From contig CAUJDF010000037.1 in the NCBI GenBank assembly GCA_963169045.1, positions 1 through 64,000 of the forward strand: a DNA stretch of 64,000 nucleotides, written 5' to 3'. Within the stretch, counting starts at the first letter, position 1; each line of letters starts with the position of its first letter. Below, piece after piece: positions 1 through 7,809 of this stretch. A program made the translations under genes and the position numbers. The notes below the pieces were generated by a model, which worked only from the letters and a program-made list of their open reading frames with translations, was not told the origin of the DNA and searched no databases. The DNA comes from Myxococcota bacterium (lineage in GTDB: Bacteria; Myxococcota_A; Bradymonadia; UBA7976; UBA1532).

Positions 1-449
1 TCGGTGACCAGGGTCCCCTTCCACTGCTTCGTCACGGCGGAAATGGTGTACCGGCTGTAGACGGGAACCACAGGGACGAGATCCGAGAGAAGCTTCTGGG
101 CCTCCGAGGCCGCCGCCCGGGCCGCCGTCTCGTCGGGGGCGAAGCGGAGACGGTCCAGCACTTTGTCGAGTTCGGGCTCTGAGATGCCGGGCATGTTGTA
201 TCCGCCCCGGATGTCCATCTTCGAGGAGTAAAAAACGTAGAGGGAGTCGGGATCCCGGGTCATCTGCCATGCCAGGACGTACATCTGGAAATCCCGCTCG
301 TCCAGCCTGGAGATCATGGTGGAGAAGTCCATGGGCTCCGCTTCGACCGGTATGCCGACTGCGGTCAGGGCTTCGGCCATGCGCACCGCGATCTCGGCGG
401 TGGTGGGGGCGGTGGATGCTGTTGGGCAGAGGAGCTTCTGGGGAGGGAT
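1..449 (-). CDS. Peptide/nickel ABC transporter substrate-binding protein, internal fragment
   Basis: The minus strand is open through this whole stretch with no stop or start, giving about 149 residues typical of the C-terminal lobe of family-5 solute-binding proteins (SBP_bac_5, periplasmic oligopeptide binding). Visible signatures are 'AEALTAVGIPVEAEPMDF', 'WQMTRDPDSLYVFYSS' and a closing 'LSDLVPVVPVYSRYT'. The gene runs off the left edge and breaks off on the right at about position 449, where an unrelated EAL-domain frame begins on the other strand. Codon use includes GTT, TTT, AAA and ATT, which are rare elsewhere in the window. It probably does not belong to this chromosome context (chimera or recombination junction). 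The family call is fairly firm; the origin is inference. Confidence 0.72.
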   Translation of the reverse strand, partial: MPPQKLLCPTASTAPTTAEIAVRMAEALTAVGIPVEAEPMDFSTMISRLDERDFQMYVLAWQMTRDPDSLYVFYSSKMDIRGGYNMPGISEPELDKVLDRLRFAPDETAARAAASEAQKLLSDLVPVVPVYSRYTISAVTKQWKGTLVT

Positions 450-450
450 C

Positions 451-771
451 TTCCGCGTCGCGCTCGACGACGTCGGCGCCGGTTACAACTCGCTCGGCGC
501 GGTCGCCGCCGTGAAACCGGATGTCATCAAGCTCGACATCTCGCTCGTGAGCGGCGTCCACCGCGACCCGCGGCGCGCCGAGCTCGTCCGCCTGCTCTGC
601 GCCTACGCCGCGGGGCAGGGGATGGGCACCGTCGCCGAAGGCATCGAGGAGGCCGCCGAGGCCGACGTCTGCACCGACCTCGGCGTCCGCTGGCTGCAGG
701 GCTACCACCTCGGGCGCCCGATGCCGCTCGACGACCTCTCTTCGCGCTGCGGCGTCACCCTCCGTCCGTGA
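451..771 (+). pseudogene. EAL-domain c-di-GMP phosphodiesterase, C-terminal remnant
   Basis: This is the last 106 residues of an EAL domain. It shows 'ALDDVGAGYNSL' (the DDFGTGYSSL motif with Asp pair and substitutions), 'KPDVIKLD', 'VAEGIEE' and 'QGYHLGRP'. Full EAL domains of about 240 residues hydrolyse cyclic di-GMP; here the N-terminal half, with the E-A-L loop, is absent. The homology begins at the TTC codon at 451, where a Gly codon would be expected just before, and everything upstream belongs to a transporter gene on the other strand. The frame has no natural start and could not make an active enzyme as it stands. It ends tail-to-tail with the acetyltransferase, overlapping by 17 bases. 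Either a true truncation or an artefact of assembly. Confidence 0.8.
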
Positions 772-1564
772 GCGCGTCCGATCGCCAGACGCCGAGCAGG
801 TGCTCCACCGGACGGAAGCCGACCGACTCGTAGATCCGGGCGGCGTGGTATGCCTCGTCGGCGACCATGACCAGCGTCTCGACGCCGAAGCGCGCGAAGG
901 CATGCCGCGCGGCGGCGTACACGAGCGCGCCGCAGACGCCCTGGCGCCGGTGGGCGGGGTGGGTGGCGACGAGCTGGAAGCGACCCAGCGTGCCTTCGTG
1001 GAACACGCCCAGGCTCGCGACGAGGCGTCCGTCGAGGAAGCCGCCGAACCACACCCCGCGGCCGGCCTCGGTCATGCGCCGATAGCGCGCCAGCTGGGCG
1101 CGAAAGAACGTGGCCATCGCCTCCGCCGGCAGCGGCCCGTCGACGCCGGCGAGGTGCACGGCGGTGGCGGCGTCCCAATCCGCGTCGCCGGCGATCGGGC
1201 GGACCTCGAGGCCGTCGTGGTGCTTCGGGGCGCGCCGGATGTCGGCGGCGCGCGCGGTCAACACGACGTCGCGGTCCAGGCGGAAGCCCGCGGCGACGAA
1301 CTCGGCCGCCGCGCCCTCGTCGTCCTCGTCCCAGGCGAACGTCATGTGACGGACGCGTGGATCGGTGTGCGCCGCCGCGAACAGCGACGTCCAGACCGGC
1401 CGGTCGCCGGGCCGCGGCGCGCGCGGGAACACCAGCAGGTTGCCCCAGAAGAACGTCGGGTTCGTCGGCGTGCGCACGACGAGGTGGTCGCCGCGGTCGG
1501 CGACCTCGCCGTCGAAGCGGATGAGCATCAGGTCGGAGCGGAGGCCGAGGCCGCGCAGCTGCAT
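755..1564 (-). CDS. GNAT-family N-acetyltransferase
   Basis: Predicted soluble acetyl-CoA-dependent acetyltransferase of 269 residues. The C-terminal half carries the GNAT acetyl-CoA loop 'LVATHPAHRRQGVCGAL' (R/Q-x-x-G-x-G/A form) followed by 'YESVGFRPVEH', the usual last strand. The N-terminal half has a second degenerate GNAT-like fold ('TPTNPTFFWGNLLVFP', 'AWDEDDEGAAAEFVAAGFRLDRDVVL'), as in tandem-GNAT proteins. The start chosen is ATG at 1564, which leaves a 37-base divergent promoter gap to the CoA-transferase; a longer frame to 1741 would overlap that gene. The substrate cannot be told. The gene ends over the EAL remnant. Confidence 0.85.
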   Translation of the reverse strand: MQLRGLGLRSDLMLIRFDGEVADRGDHLVVRTPTNPTFFWGNLLVFPRAPRPGDRPVWTSLFAAAHTDPRVRHMTFAWDEDDEGAAAEFVAAGFRLDRDVVLTARAADIRRAPKHHDGLEVRPIAGDADWDAATAVHLAGVDGPLPAEAMATFFRAQLARYRRMTEAGRGVWFGGFLDGRLVASLGVFHEGTLGRFQLVATHPAHRRQGVCGALVYAAARHAFARFGVETLVMVADEAYHAARIYESVGFRPVEHLLGVWRSDALTDGG

Positions 1565-1601
1565 CGTGGCGAAGGCTAACAGATTGCGTATCCTGCCCGG
1601 C

Positions 1602-2906
1602 ATGAAGCAGCTCCCGAACTGGTCCTCGCGCGCCATGAGCGCGGACGAAGTGGTGGCCTCGATCCGCAGCGGCGATCGCGTGTTCGTGCACGGCGCCGCG
1701 GCGACGCCGACGACGCTGTTGCAGGCGCTCTGCCGGCGCACCGACCTCGAGGACGTGCGCCTCTACCACCTGCACCTCGAAGGCGACTGCGGGTTCGCCG
1801 CGCCGGAGCACGCCGGCCGCTTCCTGTCGACGTCGCTCTTCACCGGGCCGGGCCTGCGCGCGGCGATCGCCGAGGGGCGCGCGGACTTCATCCCCGTGTT
1901 TCTCAAGGACATTCCGCGCCTCTTCCGCGATCGGCACATCCCGCTCGACGTGGCGATCGTGCAGTGCTCGCCGCCCGACGCCCATGGCATGGTCACGCTG
2001 GGGACGTCGATCGACGCGGCGATGGCCGCGGTGGAGTCGGCCACGCGCGTCGTCGCCGAGATCAACGAGCGCATGCCGCGCACGCACGGCCGCACGTCGT
2101 TCCCGCTCTCGCGCATCGACGCGTTCGTCCATACCGACCGGCCGCTGCCCCAGCACGCGCCTCCGGCGACCACCCCCGTCGAGGAGCGCATCGGCGAGAT
2201 CGTCGCCGGGCTCGTCGAGGACGGCGCCACGCTGCAGATGGGCATCGGCGCGATCCCCGACGCCGTGCTGCGCCGACTCGGCGACAAACACGACCTCGGG
2301 GTGCACACCGAGATGTTCTCCGACGGCCTCGTGCCCCTCGTCGAGGCCGGCGTCATCACCAACCGCAAGAAGAACGTCCACCACGGCCGCATCGTCACCA
2401 GCTTCGTCAACGGCACGCAGCGCACGTACGACTTCGTCGACGACAACGCCCTCGTCGAGTTCCACCCGTGCGACCGCACCAACGACACGGCGCTCATCCG
2501 CAAGAACGAGCGCGTGACCGCCATCAACTCCGCGCTCGAGATCGACCTGAGCGGACAGGTGAGCGCCGACTCGATCGGGCACCGCATCTTCTCGGGCATC
2601 GGCGGCCAGATGGACTTCATCCACGGCGCCTCGCTGTCGGCGGGGGGCAAGCCGATCATCGCGCTCCCGTCCACCGCCGCCGGCGGCCAGGTCTCCCGCA
2701 TCGCCGCGGAGCTGAAACCCGGCGCCGGCGTCGTCACCACGCGCGGCCACGTGCACTGGGTCGTGACGGAGCACGGCGCCGTGAACCTGCACGGCCGCTC
2801 CCTGCGCGAGCGCGCGGACCTGCTCGTCGGCATCGCGCACCCCGACTTCCGCGCCGAGCTGCGCCGCGCCTTCGCGCAGATCCGCCACTTCACCCTGCCG
2901 GGCTGA
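1602..2906 (+). CDS. Acetyl-CoA hydrolase/transferase (4-hydroxybutyrate CoA-transferase type)
   Basis: A 434-residue class I CoA-transferase, the standard length for the 4-hydroxybutyrate/acetate:CoA-transferase group (cat1/abfT/buk-like). It has 'TLQMGIGAIPDAV' (CoA-binding loop) and 'GVHTEMFSDG', whose Glu at about residue 237 corresponds to the catalytic glutamate that forms the glutamyl-CoA intermediate. It also has the late 'GIGGQMDFIHGASLS' and 'VVTEHGAVNL' motifs. The cytoplasmic enzyme would move CoA between acetate or acetyl-CoA and another short acid. ATG 1602 is preferred because it begins the first recognisable helix and avoids overlap with the divergent acetyltransferase. No pathway partner lies next to it, so the acid used is unknown. 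Confidence 0.9.
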   Translation: MKQLPNWSSRAMSADEVVASIRSGDRVFVHGAAATPTTLLQALCRRTDLEDVRLYHLHLEGDCGFAAPEHAGRFLSTSLFTGPGLRAAIAEGRADFIPVFLKDIPRLFRDRHIPLDVAIVQCSPPDAHGMVTLGTSIDAAMAAVESATRVVAEINERMPRTHGRTSFPLSRIDAFVHTDRPLPQHAPPATTPVEERIGEIVAGLVEDGATLQMGIGAIPDAVLRRLGDKHDLGVHTEMFSDGLVPLVEAGVITNRKKNVHHGRIVTSFVNGTQRTYDFVDDNALVEFHPCDRTNDTALIRKNERVTAINSALEIDLSGQVSADSIGHRIFSGIGGQMDFIHGASLSAGGKPIIALPSTAAGGQVSRIAAELKPGAGVVTTRGHVHWVVTEHGAVNLHGRSLRERADLLVGIAHPDFRAELRRAFAQIRHFTLPG

Positions 2907-2928
2907 AGCGCCGGCTGCTCGGCACCGA

Positions 2929-4158
2929 CTAACCCTCGATGACCCGCTTGCGCTCGCGGAAGCGGGCCACGGGGTGCGGACCCTCGGTCTCGAGGCGGTG
3001 GTCCTCGCCGAACTCGTCGATGTGTCGACGGATGACCTGCTGGCTCGGCGTCTGTCCGTTGACGTTGACCGCCTTCTGGTACGCGAAGAAGCGGTGGTCC
3101 TTCGGCAGCTCGGCGAGCGGCACGAACTCCGGGCCGTCGGCGGTCAGGTCGACCTGCGTCGCGAGCACCTGGCGCAGGTAGTCCTTGTTGGACTCGAACT
3201 TGATCGGCGGCGGCAGCGCCTTCGGCAGGAACTCGCGCGGGTCCTTGCGCGCGTACTGCTTCATGGCTTCGCAGGCCAGCCGCAGGTGCTCGATCTCCAT
3301 CGCCAGGTGTGTCTCCCAGACCTGCTTGATGCGACGGTCCACCTCGTCCGACATCGCGGCGAAGTAGTTGTAGCACTCGTTGTACTCGTGCAGGACGAGC
3401 ATCTCCCACCACGTCGCCCGCGGATCCATCAGCGACTCGTAGTGGGTGACGTGCTGCTCCTCGATCTGTCCGATCTCGAGGTACAGACCGCGCGCCACCG
3501 GCTCCTGGAAGCGATTGCCGATGGTCATGTAGTAGTTCATGGTCTGTTGCTCAGCCGCCATCACCGTCATCACGTGCAGCAGCGAGAGCGGGTCGGCCTT
3601 CTTGCGATCGGCGAAGTTGCGCACGTCGTCGAAGGGGTGCCGGTGCTCGACCACCGTCGGTCGTCCCATCGTGATCTCGGTGAAGGAGCCGGTCACCTCC
3701 TCGGCGCGCGGCAGCTTCAACAGATCGGCCAGGTTGGCATAGCGGTACAGATGGTCGAAGTCCTCGAGCAGGCCGAAGTCGAAGGCCTGCTTGAGGTACG
3801 GATCGGGCTCGCTCTGGGCGACCCAGGCGGTGAGATCGACGGCCACCTGCTCGTAGCCGAGCGTGACCTCGAGCGTCGACTCGTCGCCGGGGATGAGCCA
3901 GTTGACCGCCTTCTGCTGCTGCTGCTCGACGCGCCGGATCAGGGCGAGCGCGCGCTTGACCTCGATGTCGTCGCAGTGGCGGGCGAACTGGTGCGAGAAG
4001 AGGACGCTCTCCACCTCGATGCCGTTCAGCGCGATGATGCGAGTGCGGGTGTAGGGATGCACCTCGCGCTTGTCGTAGGGCTTGACGTTCAGCTCCTGCC
4101 AGTTGCGGAACTGCCGGTCGATGGGGATGCCTTTTTCTTCGAGCGGGTTGAAAGCCAT
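2929..4158 (-). CDS. Ferritin-like four-helix-bundle protein
   Basis: A 409-residue soluble protein without a signal peptide. Two E-x-x-H helices are visible, 'IGQIEEQHVTHYESL' and 'AMEIEHLRLACEAM', with two further Glu/His-rich helices ('FSHQFARHCDD', 'VMTVMAAEQQTMNYY'). This is the pattern of a ferritin-like di-iron bundle. The remaining third is unlike ferritin or rubrerythrin, so this is one of the uncharacterised ferritin-like families seen in deltaproteobacteria. A redox or iron role is inferred from the ligands only. It stands alone between the convergent CoA-transferase (22-base gap) and the lipoprotein gene 111 bases upstream. Codon use fits the window. Confidence 0.75.
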   Translation of the reverse strand: MAFNPLEEKGIPIDRQFRNWQELNVKPYDKREVHPYTRTRIIALNGIEVESVLFSHQFARHCDDIEVKRALALIRRVEQQQQKAVNWLIPGDESTLEVTLGYEQVAVDLTAWVAQSEPDPYLKQAFDFGLLEDFDHLYRYANLADLLKLPRAEEVTGSFTEITMGRPTVVEHRHPFDDVRNFADRKKADPLSLLHVMTVMAAEQQTMNYYMTIGNRFQEPVARGLYLEIGQIEEQHVTHYESLMDPRATWWEMLVLHEYNECYNYFAAMSDEVDRRIKQVWETHLAMEIEHLRLACEAMKQYARKDPREFLPKALPPPIKFESNKDYLRQVLATQVDLTADGPEFVPLAELPKDHRFFAYQKAVNVNGQTPSQQVIRRHIDEFGEDHRLETEGPHPVARFRERKRVIEG

Positions 4159-4269
4159 GGGCTCCCTCCGGGTGGGCTTCAGGGGGTCACCGATGTCGGG
4201 TGCAAGGCATGCACCAGCCCGAAGCCATGATCGCGGGCGAGGGGGTGGGGCGAATCGACCCGGCGGGCG

Positions 4270-5892
4270 TCAGTCGTCGGGGGAACCGGCCGCGATCCAG
4301 TCGCGCAGGCGCGCGACGAGGGCGGGGTCGAGCAGCGTGGGGTTGTTGAGCGGCATGTGCGACTCGCCGTCGGCGGGCACGCAGCGCGAGACCTTGCGGT
4401 AGAGCCAGCTGCCTTCGGGGTCGCCGGGGGCCACGAGCGGGAGGTCCGTGCGCCCGGTCGGTCGGTGGGCGAGCAGACGCTCGCGCAGGCCCGCGGAGGC
4501 CAGGTCGAGGCCGGCGGCGGGTGTTTCGGGGCCGTGACAGGCGTTGAACGAGCAGCTCGGGAGGAACATGTCGCGCCGCAGCAGGCCGAGCGCCGGCGAG
4601 GCGTCGGCCACCGCGTCCGGCGGCGTGTCGGCGCAGGGCGGGGGACCGGCGAGCTCTCCGGGCTCGAGCGGCGACGGCGGCACGTTGAGCGGCGCCGCGT
4701 CCTCGTCCGGCGTCGGCATCGTCTGTGCGGCGTTCTTCGGCAGCGTCACCACCGTGCACGGCCCGGTCGCGTAGGTGATGCCCTCCTGCGTGCCGACCAC
4801 CCGTGGGTTGAGGTAGACGCCGGCGTCCATGAGCACCGCCGAGTCGGCGAAGCCGAGCAGGTCGCACATCTCCCCGTCGCCGTAGCCCCACTCGACGCGC
4901 TCGTCCCGCGGGTTGCGGTAGCCGCACGTCAGCCGCAGGCCGCGCGCGCCCGTCAGATCCACCGCCGGCCGGAACGCCTTGCCGCTGGCCTCGCCGTCGA
5001 ACTCGCCGACGTCGAGCAGCACCTCGCCGTCGCGCGGGCCGCCGACGACCTCGACCCGGAAGTGGTTCCCGAGCGAGTGGTAGTGCGGCAGGAGCCAGTA
5101 GAGCTTCAGGTCGAACGGCCGCCGCGCCATGCGCTCGTAGCTCGCGGCCATGTCGCACTCGGACGTGACGCGCGCCTCGGATCGCGGTGGCACGTCGATC
5201 GGCTGGTAGGTCATGCGGAACGGCGTGACCACCGTGCGCACCGCCGTCGGGTGGACGGCCTCGAGGCCGAGCCGCAGGCGCGTCTCGCGGGCCGATCCGG
5301 CGAGGTTGAGCAGGTGCACCTGCACGACGACCTTGTGCCGCGGCGGGATCTTCACCACGACGCCCTCGCCGAGGTCCTGCTCTTCGTAGGCGGCCTGGGT
5401 CGACTGCGCGAACAGCACGGTGCCCCGCATGGCGGCCCGCACCTCGTCGAAGTCACGCGACGAGCAGCGGAACAGGCCGTCGGGACCGGCGTACTCGGCC
5501 TCGGGCACGACGAACCAGTTGGAGTGGTGCAGCGCGCCGTCGTTCGCGAGCCGCACGCGCTGGACGTAGAGCGGCGCCTCGTTGTGGAGCGTCCAGGCGG
5601 CGCACAGCTGCGTCTCTTCGAACGGCCGCAGCGCGAAGCGCCCGATCTCGCTCGCGATCAGCGCGCGGTCCGGGCGCGGCGGGGGGCGCGACGCGTCAGG
5701 CGTGGCGTCGGGAAACGCGGCATCGGGAGACGCGGCATCGGGAACTGCGGCGTCCGCGATCGGCGGCGCGGCGGCATCGGACGCGGCGGCGTCCGCGAGC
5801 GGCGGCGCGGCGTCGTCCGATGTCGCGGGCGCTTCGTCGTCACCACCACAGGCGGCCAGGAGGAGCGCGAAGGCGAGGAGGGCTCGGCGCAT
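4270..5892 (-). CDS. Lipoprotein with copper-monooxygenase-like fold and C-terminal cytochrome-type CxxxxCH motif
   Basis: A 540-residue lipoprotein: signal peptide and lipobox 'LLLAACGG' at residues 10-17, then an Asp/Ala/Pro-rich linker to about residue 75. The middle resembles type II copper ascorbate-dependent monooxygenases (PHM-like): 'ALHHSNWFVVP', 'KVVVQVHLLNLAG' and 'YWLLPHYHSLGNHF' supply the expected His pairs and trio. Near the C-terminus 'FLPSCSFNACHG' is a CxxxxCH motif like those in planctomycete-type cytochrome c domains, followed by 'SHMPLNNPTLL', the usual distal Met segment. ATG 5892 is chosen because it begins the signal peptide. It is the last gene of the sigma/anti-sigma cassette and its likely output. 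Catalytic activity is inference. Confidence 0.72.
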   Translation of the reverse strand: MRRALLAFALLLAACGGDDEAPATSDDAAPPLADAAASDAAAPPIADAAVPDAASPDAAFPDATPDASRPPPRPDRALIASEIGRFALRPFEETQLCAAWTLHNEAPLYVQRVRLANDGALHHSNWFVVPEAEYAGPDGLFRCSSRDFDEVRAAMRGTVLFAQSTQAAYEEQDLGEGVVVKIPPRHKVVVQVHLLNLAGSARETRLRLGLEAVHPTAVRTVVTPFRMTYQPIDVPPRSEARVTSECDMAASYERMARRPFDLKLYWLLPHYHSLGNHFRVEVVGGPRDGEVLLDVGEFDGEASGKAFRPAVDLTGARGLRLTCGYRNPRDERVEWGYGDGEMCDLLGFADSAVLMDAGVYLNPRVVGTQEGITYATGPCTVVTLPKNAAQTMPTPDEDAAPLNVPPSPLEPGELAGPPPCADTPPDAVADASPALGLLRRDMFLPSCSFNACHGPETPAAGLDLASAGLRERLLAHRPTGRTDLPLVAPGDPEGSWLYRKVSRCVPADGESHMPLNNPTLLDPALVARLRDWIAAGSPDD

Positions 5893-5954
5893 CCGCCGAG
5901 CATCGCCGCGCCGCCCCGCGGACGGCAAGCGCCGCCGCCGACCGCCGCGCGCCT

Positions 5955-6170
5955 TCAGTGCTTCTGCCGCACGTAGTCGATCGCCACCATCATCCGGGCG
6001 CACGTCCGCCGCTCCTTCTCGGAGACGTCGCTCGCGAGCCGTCGGGCCGCGGTGCACTCCGGTGAGTCGGGTCCCAAGACGCCGCACGCCTTCTCGGCCA
6101 GCTGCTCGCACTCGTTCTTCGTGCAGCCGCCGAGCGCCAGCACGGCCAGCAGGACGCATCCCATGCGCAT
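5955..6170 (-). CDS. Small Cys-containing lipoprotein
   Basis: A 71-residue lipoprotein with signal 'GCVLLAVLALGGC' and mature sequence beginning CTKNECEQLAEKAC. The mature part has four further Cys (CEQL, KAC, PEC, RTC), so disulfides in the periplasm are likely. The start at 6170 has a good ribosome site (GAGGGGGT, about 8 bases before). It lies 55 bases after the anti-sigma factor gene and 62 bases before the copper/heme lipoprotein gene, all in one direction, which suggests a single transcript. No family was recognised; the helical Cys-rich form resembles small helper lipoproteins found beside other exported metalloproteins. Confidence 0.7.
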   Translation of the reverse strand: MRMGCVLLAVLALGGCTKNECEQLAEKACGVLGPDSPECTAARRLASDVSEKERRTCARMMVAIDYVRQKH

Positions 6171-6225
6171 CGGCCACCCCCTCGCGGGAGCTTGCGACAC
6201 GCCGGTGCGGATGTCTACGGCGAGG

Positions 6226-7023
6226 TCAGTGCGCGTTTGCGACGAGGCGCAGCAGGTCGGTCTCGGGCAGGTCCGACGTATAGGCGTAGGTGAGCGCGCC
6301 CTTGCGGTAGACCGCCACGTTGTAGCCGTGGTGGTCGTGGTGGATCGACAGGCGGCGCCCGTTCACTTCGCGGATGGCGCTGTCGTCCTCGATCTCGAGG
6401 TCCTTGCCGTCGAACACGAGGACGGTGAGCTTGTGCGGGCCGACCCCGTAGAGGAGGTAGGCCGCGCGGCGGCTGCGCATGCCGCTGTCGCCACCGCCGA
6501 CCTTGCTCAGGCGGCCGCCGAGCAGCATGACCTGCTCGTCGTCGAAGCGCGGCGCGGCCAGCTCGAAGGGGAGCTTGTCGCGGAACCACTCGTCGACCTC
6601 GCGCGCCTCGGGCGTCGGCACCTCGATGGGCACGCGCTCGCAGTGCTGGCCGACCGCGTCGTCGACCACCGGCGCGAACCCGGTCATGGGGATGTAGAAG
6701 AGCGCCACCGCGCCGACGGCGGCCACCGCGGGCAACGGCGCGGCCACGCGGCTGAGCCAGCGGGCGGCGCGGTCGGGGCGCGACACCGTGCGCATGCGCG
6801 CCTGGATGCGCGCGCGCGCGTCCGCCGGCATGTCGCGCTTCTGCTGCATGTGGGACCGGATGCAGCGGCGGAACGACAGGTGGTCCTCCACCCGGCGCCG
6901 GCAGCACCCGCAGAGGGCGACGTGCGCGTCGAAGTCCGCCCGATCGCGTGCGTCGAACTCGTCGTCGAGGTACGCGTCGATGAACTTCCTGAAGTCGTCG
7001 CAGGTCACACGGCCCACGCTCAC
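6226..7023 (-). CDS. Anti-sigma factor with zinc-binding (ZAS, HxxxCxxC) N-terminus
   Basis: A 265-residue single-pass membrane protein. Residues 1-60 form the zf-HC2/ZAS domain with 'HVALCGCC' (H-x3-C-x2-C) and an earlier Cys in 'VTCDDF', the known zinc ligands by which such proteins hold an ECF sigma factor. A membrane segment 'VAAPLPAVAAVGAVALFYIP' follows at about residues 90-110, and the remaining 150 residues would sit in the periplasm as sensor. The GTG start overlaps the sigma factor stop (GTGA), so the two are translationally coupled. The HxxxCxxC type often responds to thiol oxidation; the signal here is unknown. Confidence 0.88.
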   Translation of the reverse strand: MSVGRVTCDDFRKFIDAYLDDEFDARDRADFDAHVALCGCCRRRVEDHLSFRRCIRSHMQQKRDMPADARARIQARMRTVSRPDRAARWLSRVAAPLPAVAAVGAVALFYIPMTGFAPVVDDAVGQHCERVPIEVPTPEAREVDEWFRDKLPFELAAPRFDDEQVMLLGGRLSKVGGGDSGMRSRRAAYLLYGVGPHKLTVLVFDGKDLEIEDDSAIREVNGRRLSIHHDHHGYNVAVYRKGALTYAYTSDLPETDLLRLVANAH

Positions 7024-7682
7024 TCCTCCCCGCCGTTCGCAACCTTGCGCCGCCGCCGGAAGGCATCGAGGTCGGCGACGTTCTCGGACGTGACCCCCTC
7101 CGGCGCGTCGATGACGCCCCGCTCCACTGCATAGTCGAACAGGCGCGCCTGCAATAGCTTGCGCGCCCGGTGGAGCCTACTCATGACCGTGCCGACGGGG
7201 CAGTCGAGCACGTCGGCGATCTCCTTGTAGGAGAAGTCGTGCATGTCGGCGAGCAGCACCGTCATGCGGAACTCGAAGGGCAGGTCGTCGAGCGCGCGCA
7301 TCACGTCGTCGGAGAGCACCTTCTTGAAGAAGTCGTCCCGCGTATCGGGCGGGATGAAGGTGTTCTCCTCGGCTGCATACCGGCCGAGCAGGTCGTCGAT
7401 CTCGCGATCGTCGATGACGGCCTGCTCCGTCTGCCGCTTGCGATACTTGTTGATGAAGATGTTCGTCTGGATCCGGAAGAGCCACGCCTTGATGTTCGTG
7501 CCCTTCTCGAACTTGTGCCAGAAACGGTACGAGCGAAGGAGCGTCTCCTGGACGAGGTCCTCGGCTCGGCTCGGGTCGCGGGTCATGCGCAAGGCCGCCC
7601 CGTAGAGGGCGTCCATGTGCGGCATCGCGATCTCCTCGAACTCGAGGTGATCATCGCGCTTGCGGAAAAGGCCTCCGAGCAT
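7020..7682 (-). CDS. ECF-family RNA polymerase sigma factor
   Basis: A 220-residue group IV sigma-70. Region 2 is 'MPHMDALYGAALRMTRDPSRAEDLVQETLLRSYRFW' (split here: 'RAEDLVQETLLRSY' is the core), with 'GTNIKAWLFRIQTN' behind it. Region 4 is 'LADMHDFSYKEIADVLDCPVGTVMSRLHRARK', the -35-binding helix-turn-helix. An upstream ATG at 7757 would add 25 residues, but its ribosome site lies inside a 13-bp hairpin stem (7763-7800). ATG 7682 has a free GGGGGT-type site and begins where the homology starts, so it is preferred. It is coupled to the anti-sigma gene by a GTGA overlap and probably drives its own cassette and the lipoproteins behind it. Confidence 0.88.
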   Translation of the reverse strand: MLGGLFRKRDDHLEFEEIAMPHMDALYGAALRMTRDPSRAEDLVQETLLRSYRFWHKFEKGTNIKAWLFRIQTNIFINKYRKRQTEQAVIDDREIDDLLGRYAAEENTFIPPDTRDDFFKKVLSDDVMRALDDLPFEFRMTVLLADMHDFSYKEIADVLDCPVGTVMSRLHRARKLLQARLFDYAVERGVIDAPEGVTSENVADLDAFRRRRKVANGGEE

Positions 7683-7762
7683 GGATGGCGACCCCCTTCG
7701 GGCAATTTCGTCCAGCAGTCGCTGATCTAGACGAACGAACAGGGCGATCGGATTCATTCCGC

Positions 7763-7800
7763 CTGGGCGATTCCCCGAAGAACAATCGGGAATCGCCCAG
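7763..7800 (-). terminator. Perfect 13-bp hairpin after alanine dehydrogenase
   Basis: CTGGGCGATTCCC at 7763-7775 pairs exactly with 7788-7800 around a 12-base loop. It lies 9 bases past the ald stop in the direction of transcription. There is no T-run after it, so it may be a Rho-assisted terminator, a transcript-end stabiliser or an attenuator before the sigma factor gene. The stem covers the ribosome site that an upstream sigma start at 7757 would need. Confidence 0.6.
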
Positions 7801-7809
7801 TAGTTCCAA

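Noticed and set aside
702-2888. Minus-strand open frame of about 730 codons over the CoA-transferase
   Set aside because: It overlaps two genes with recognisable catalytic motifs and ends in Arg/Pro-rich nonsense; GC-driven.
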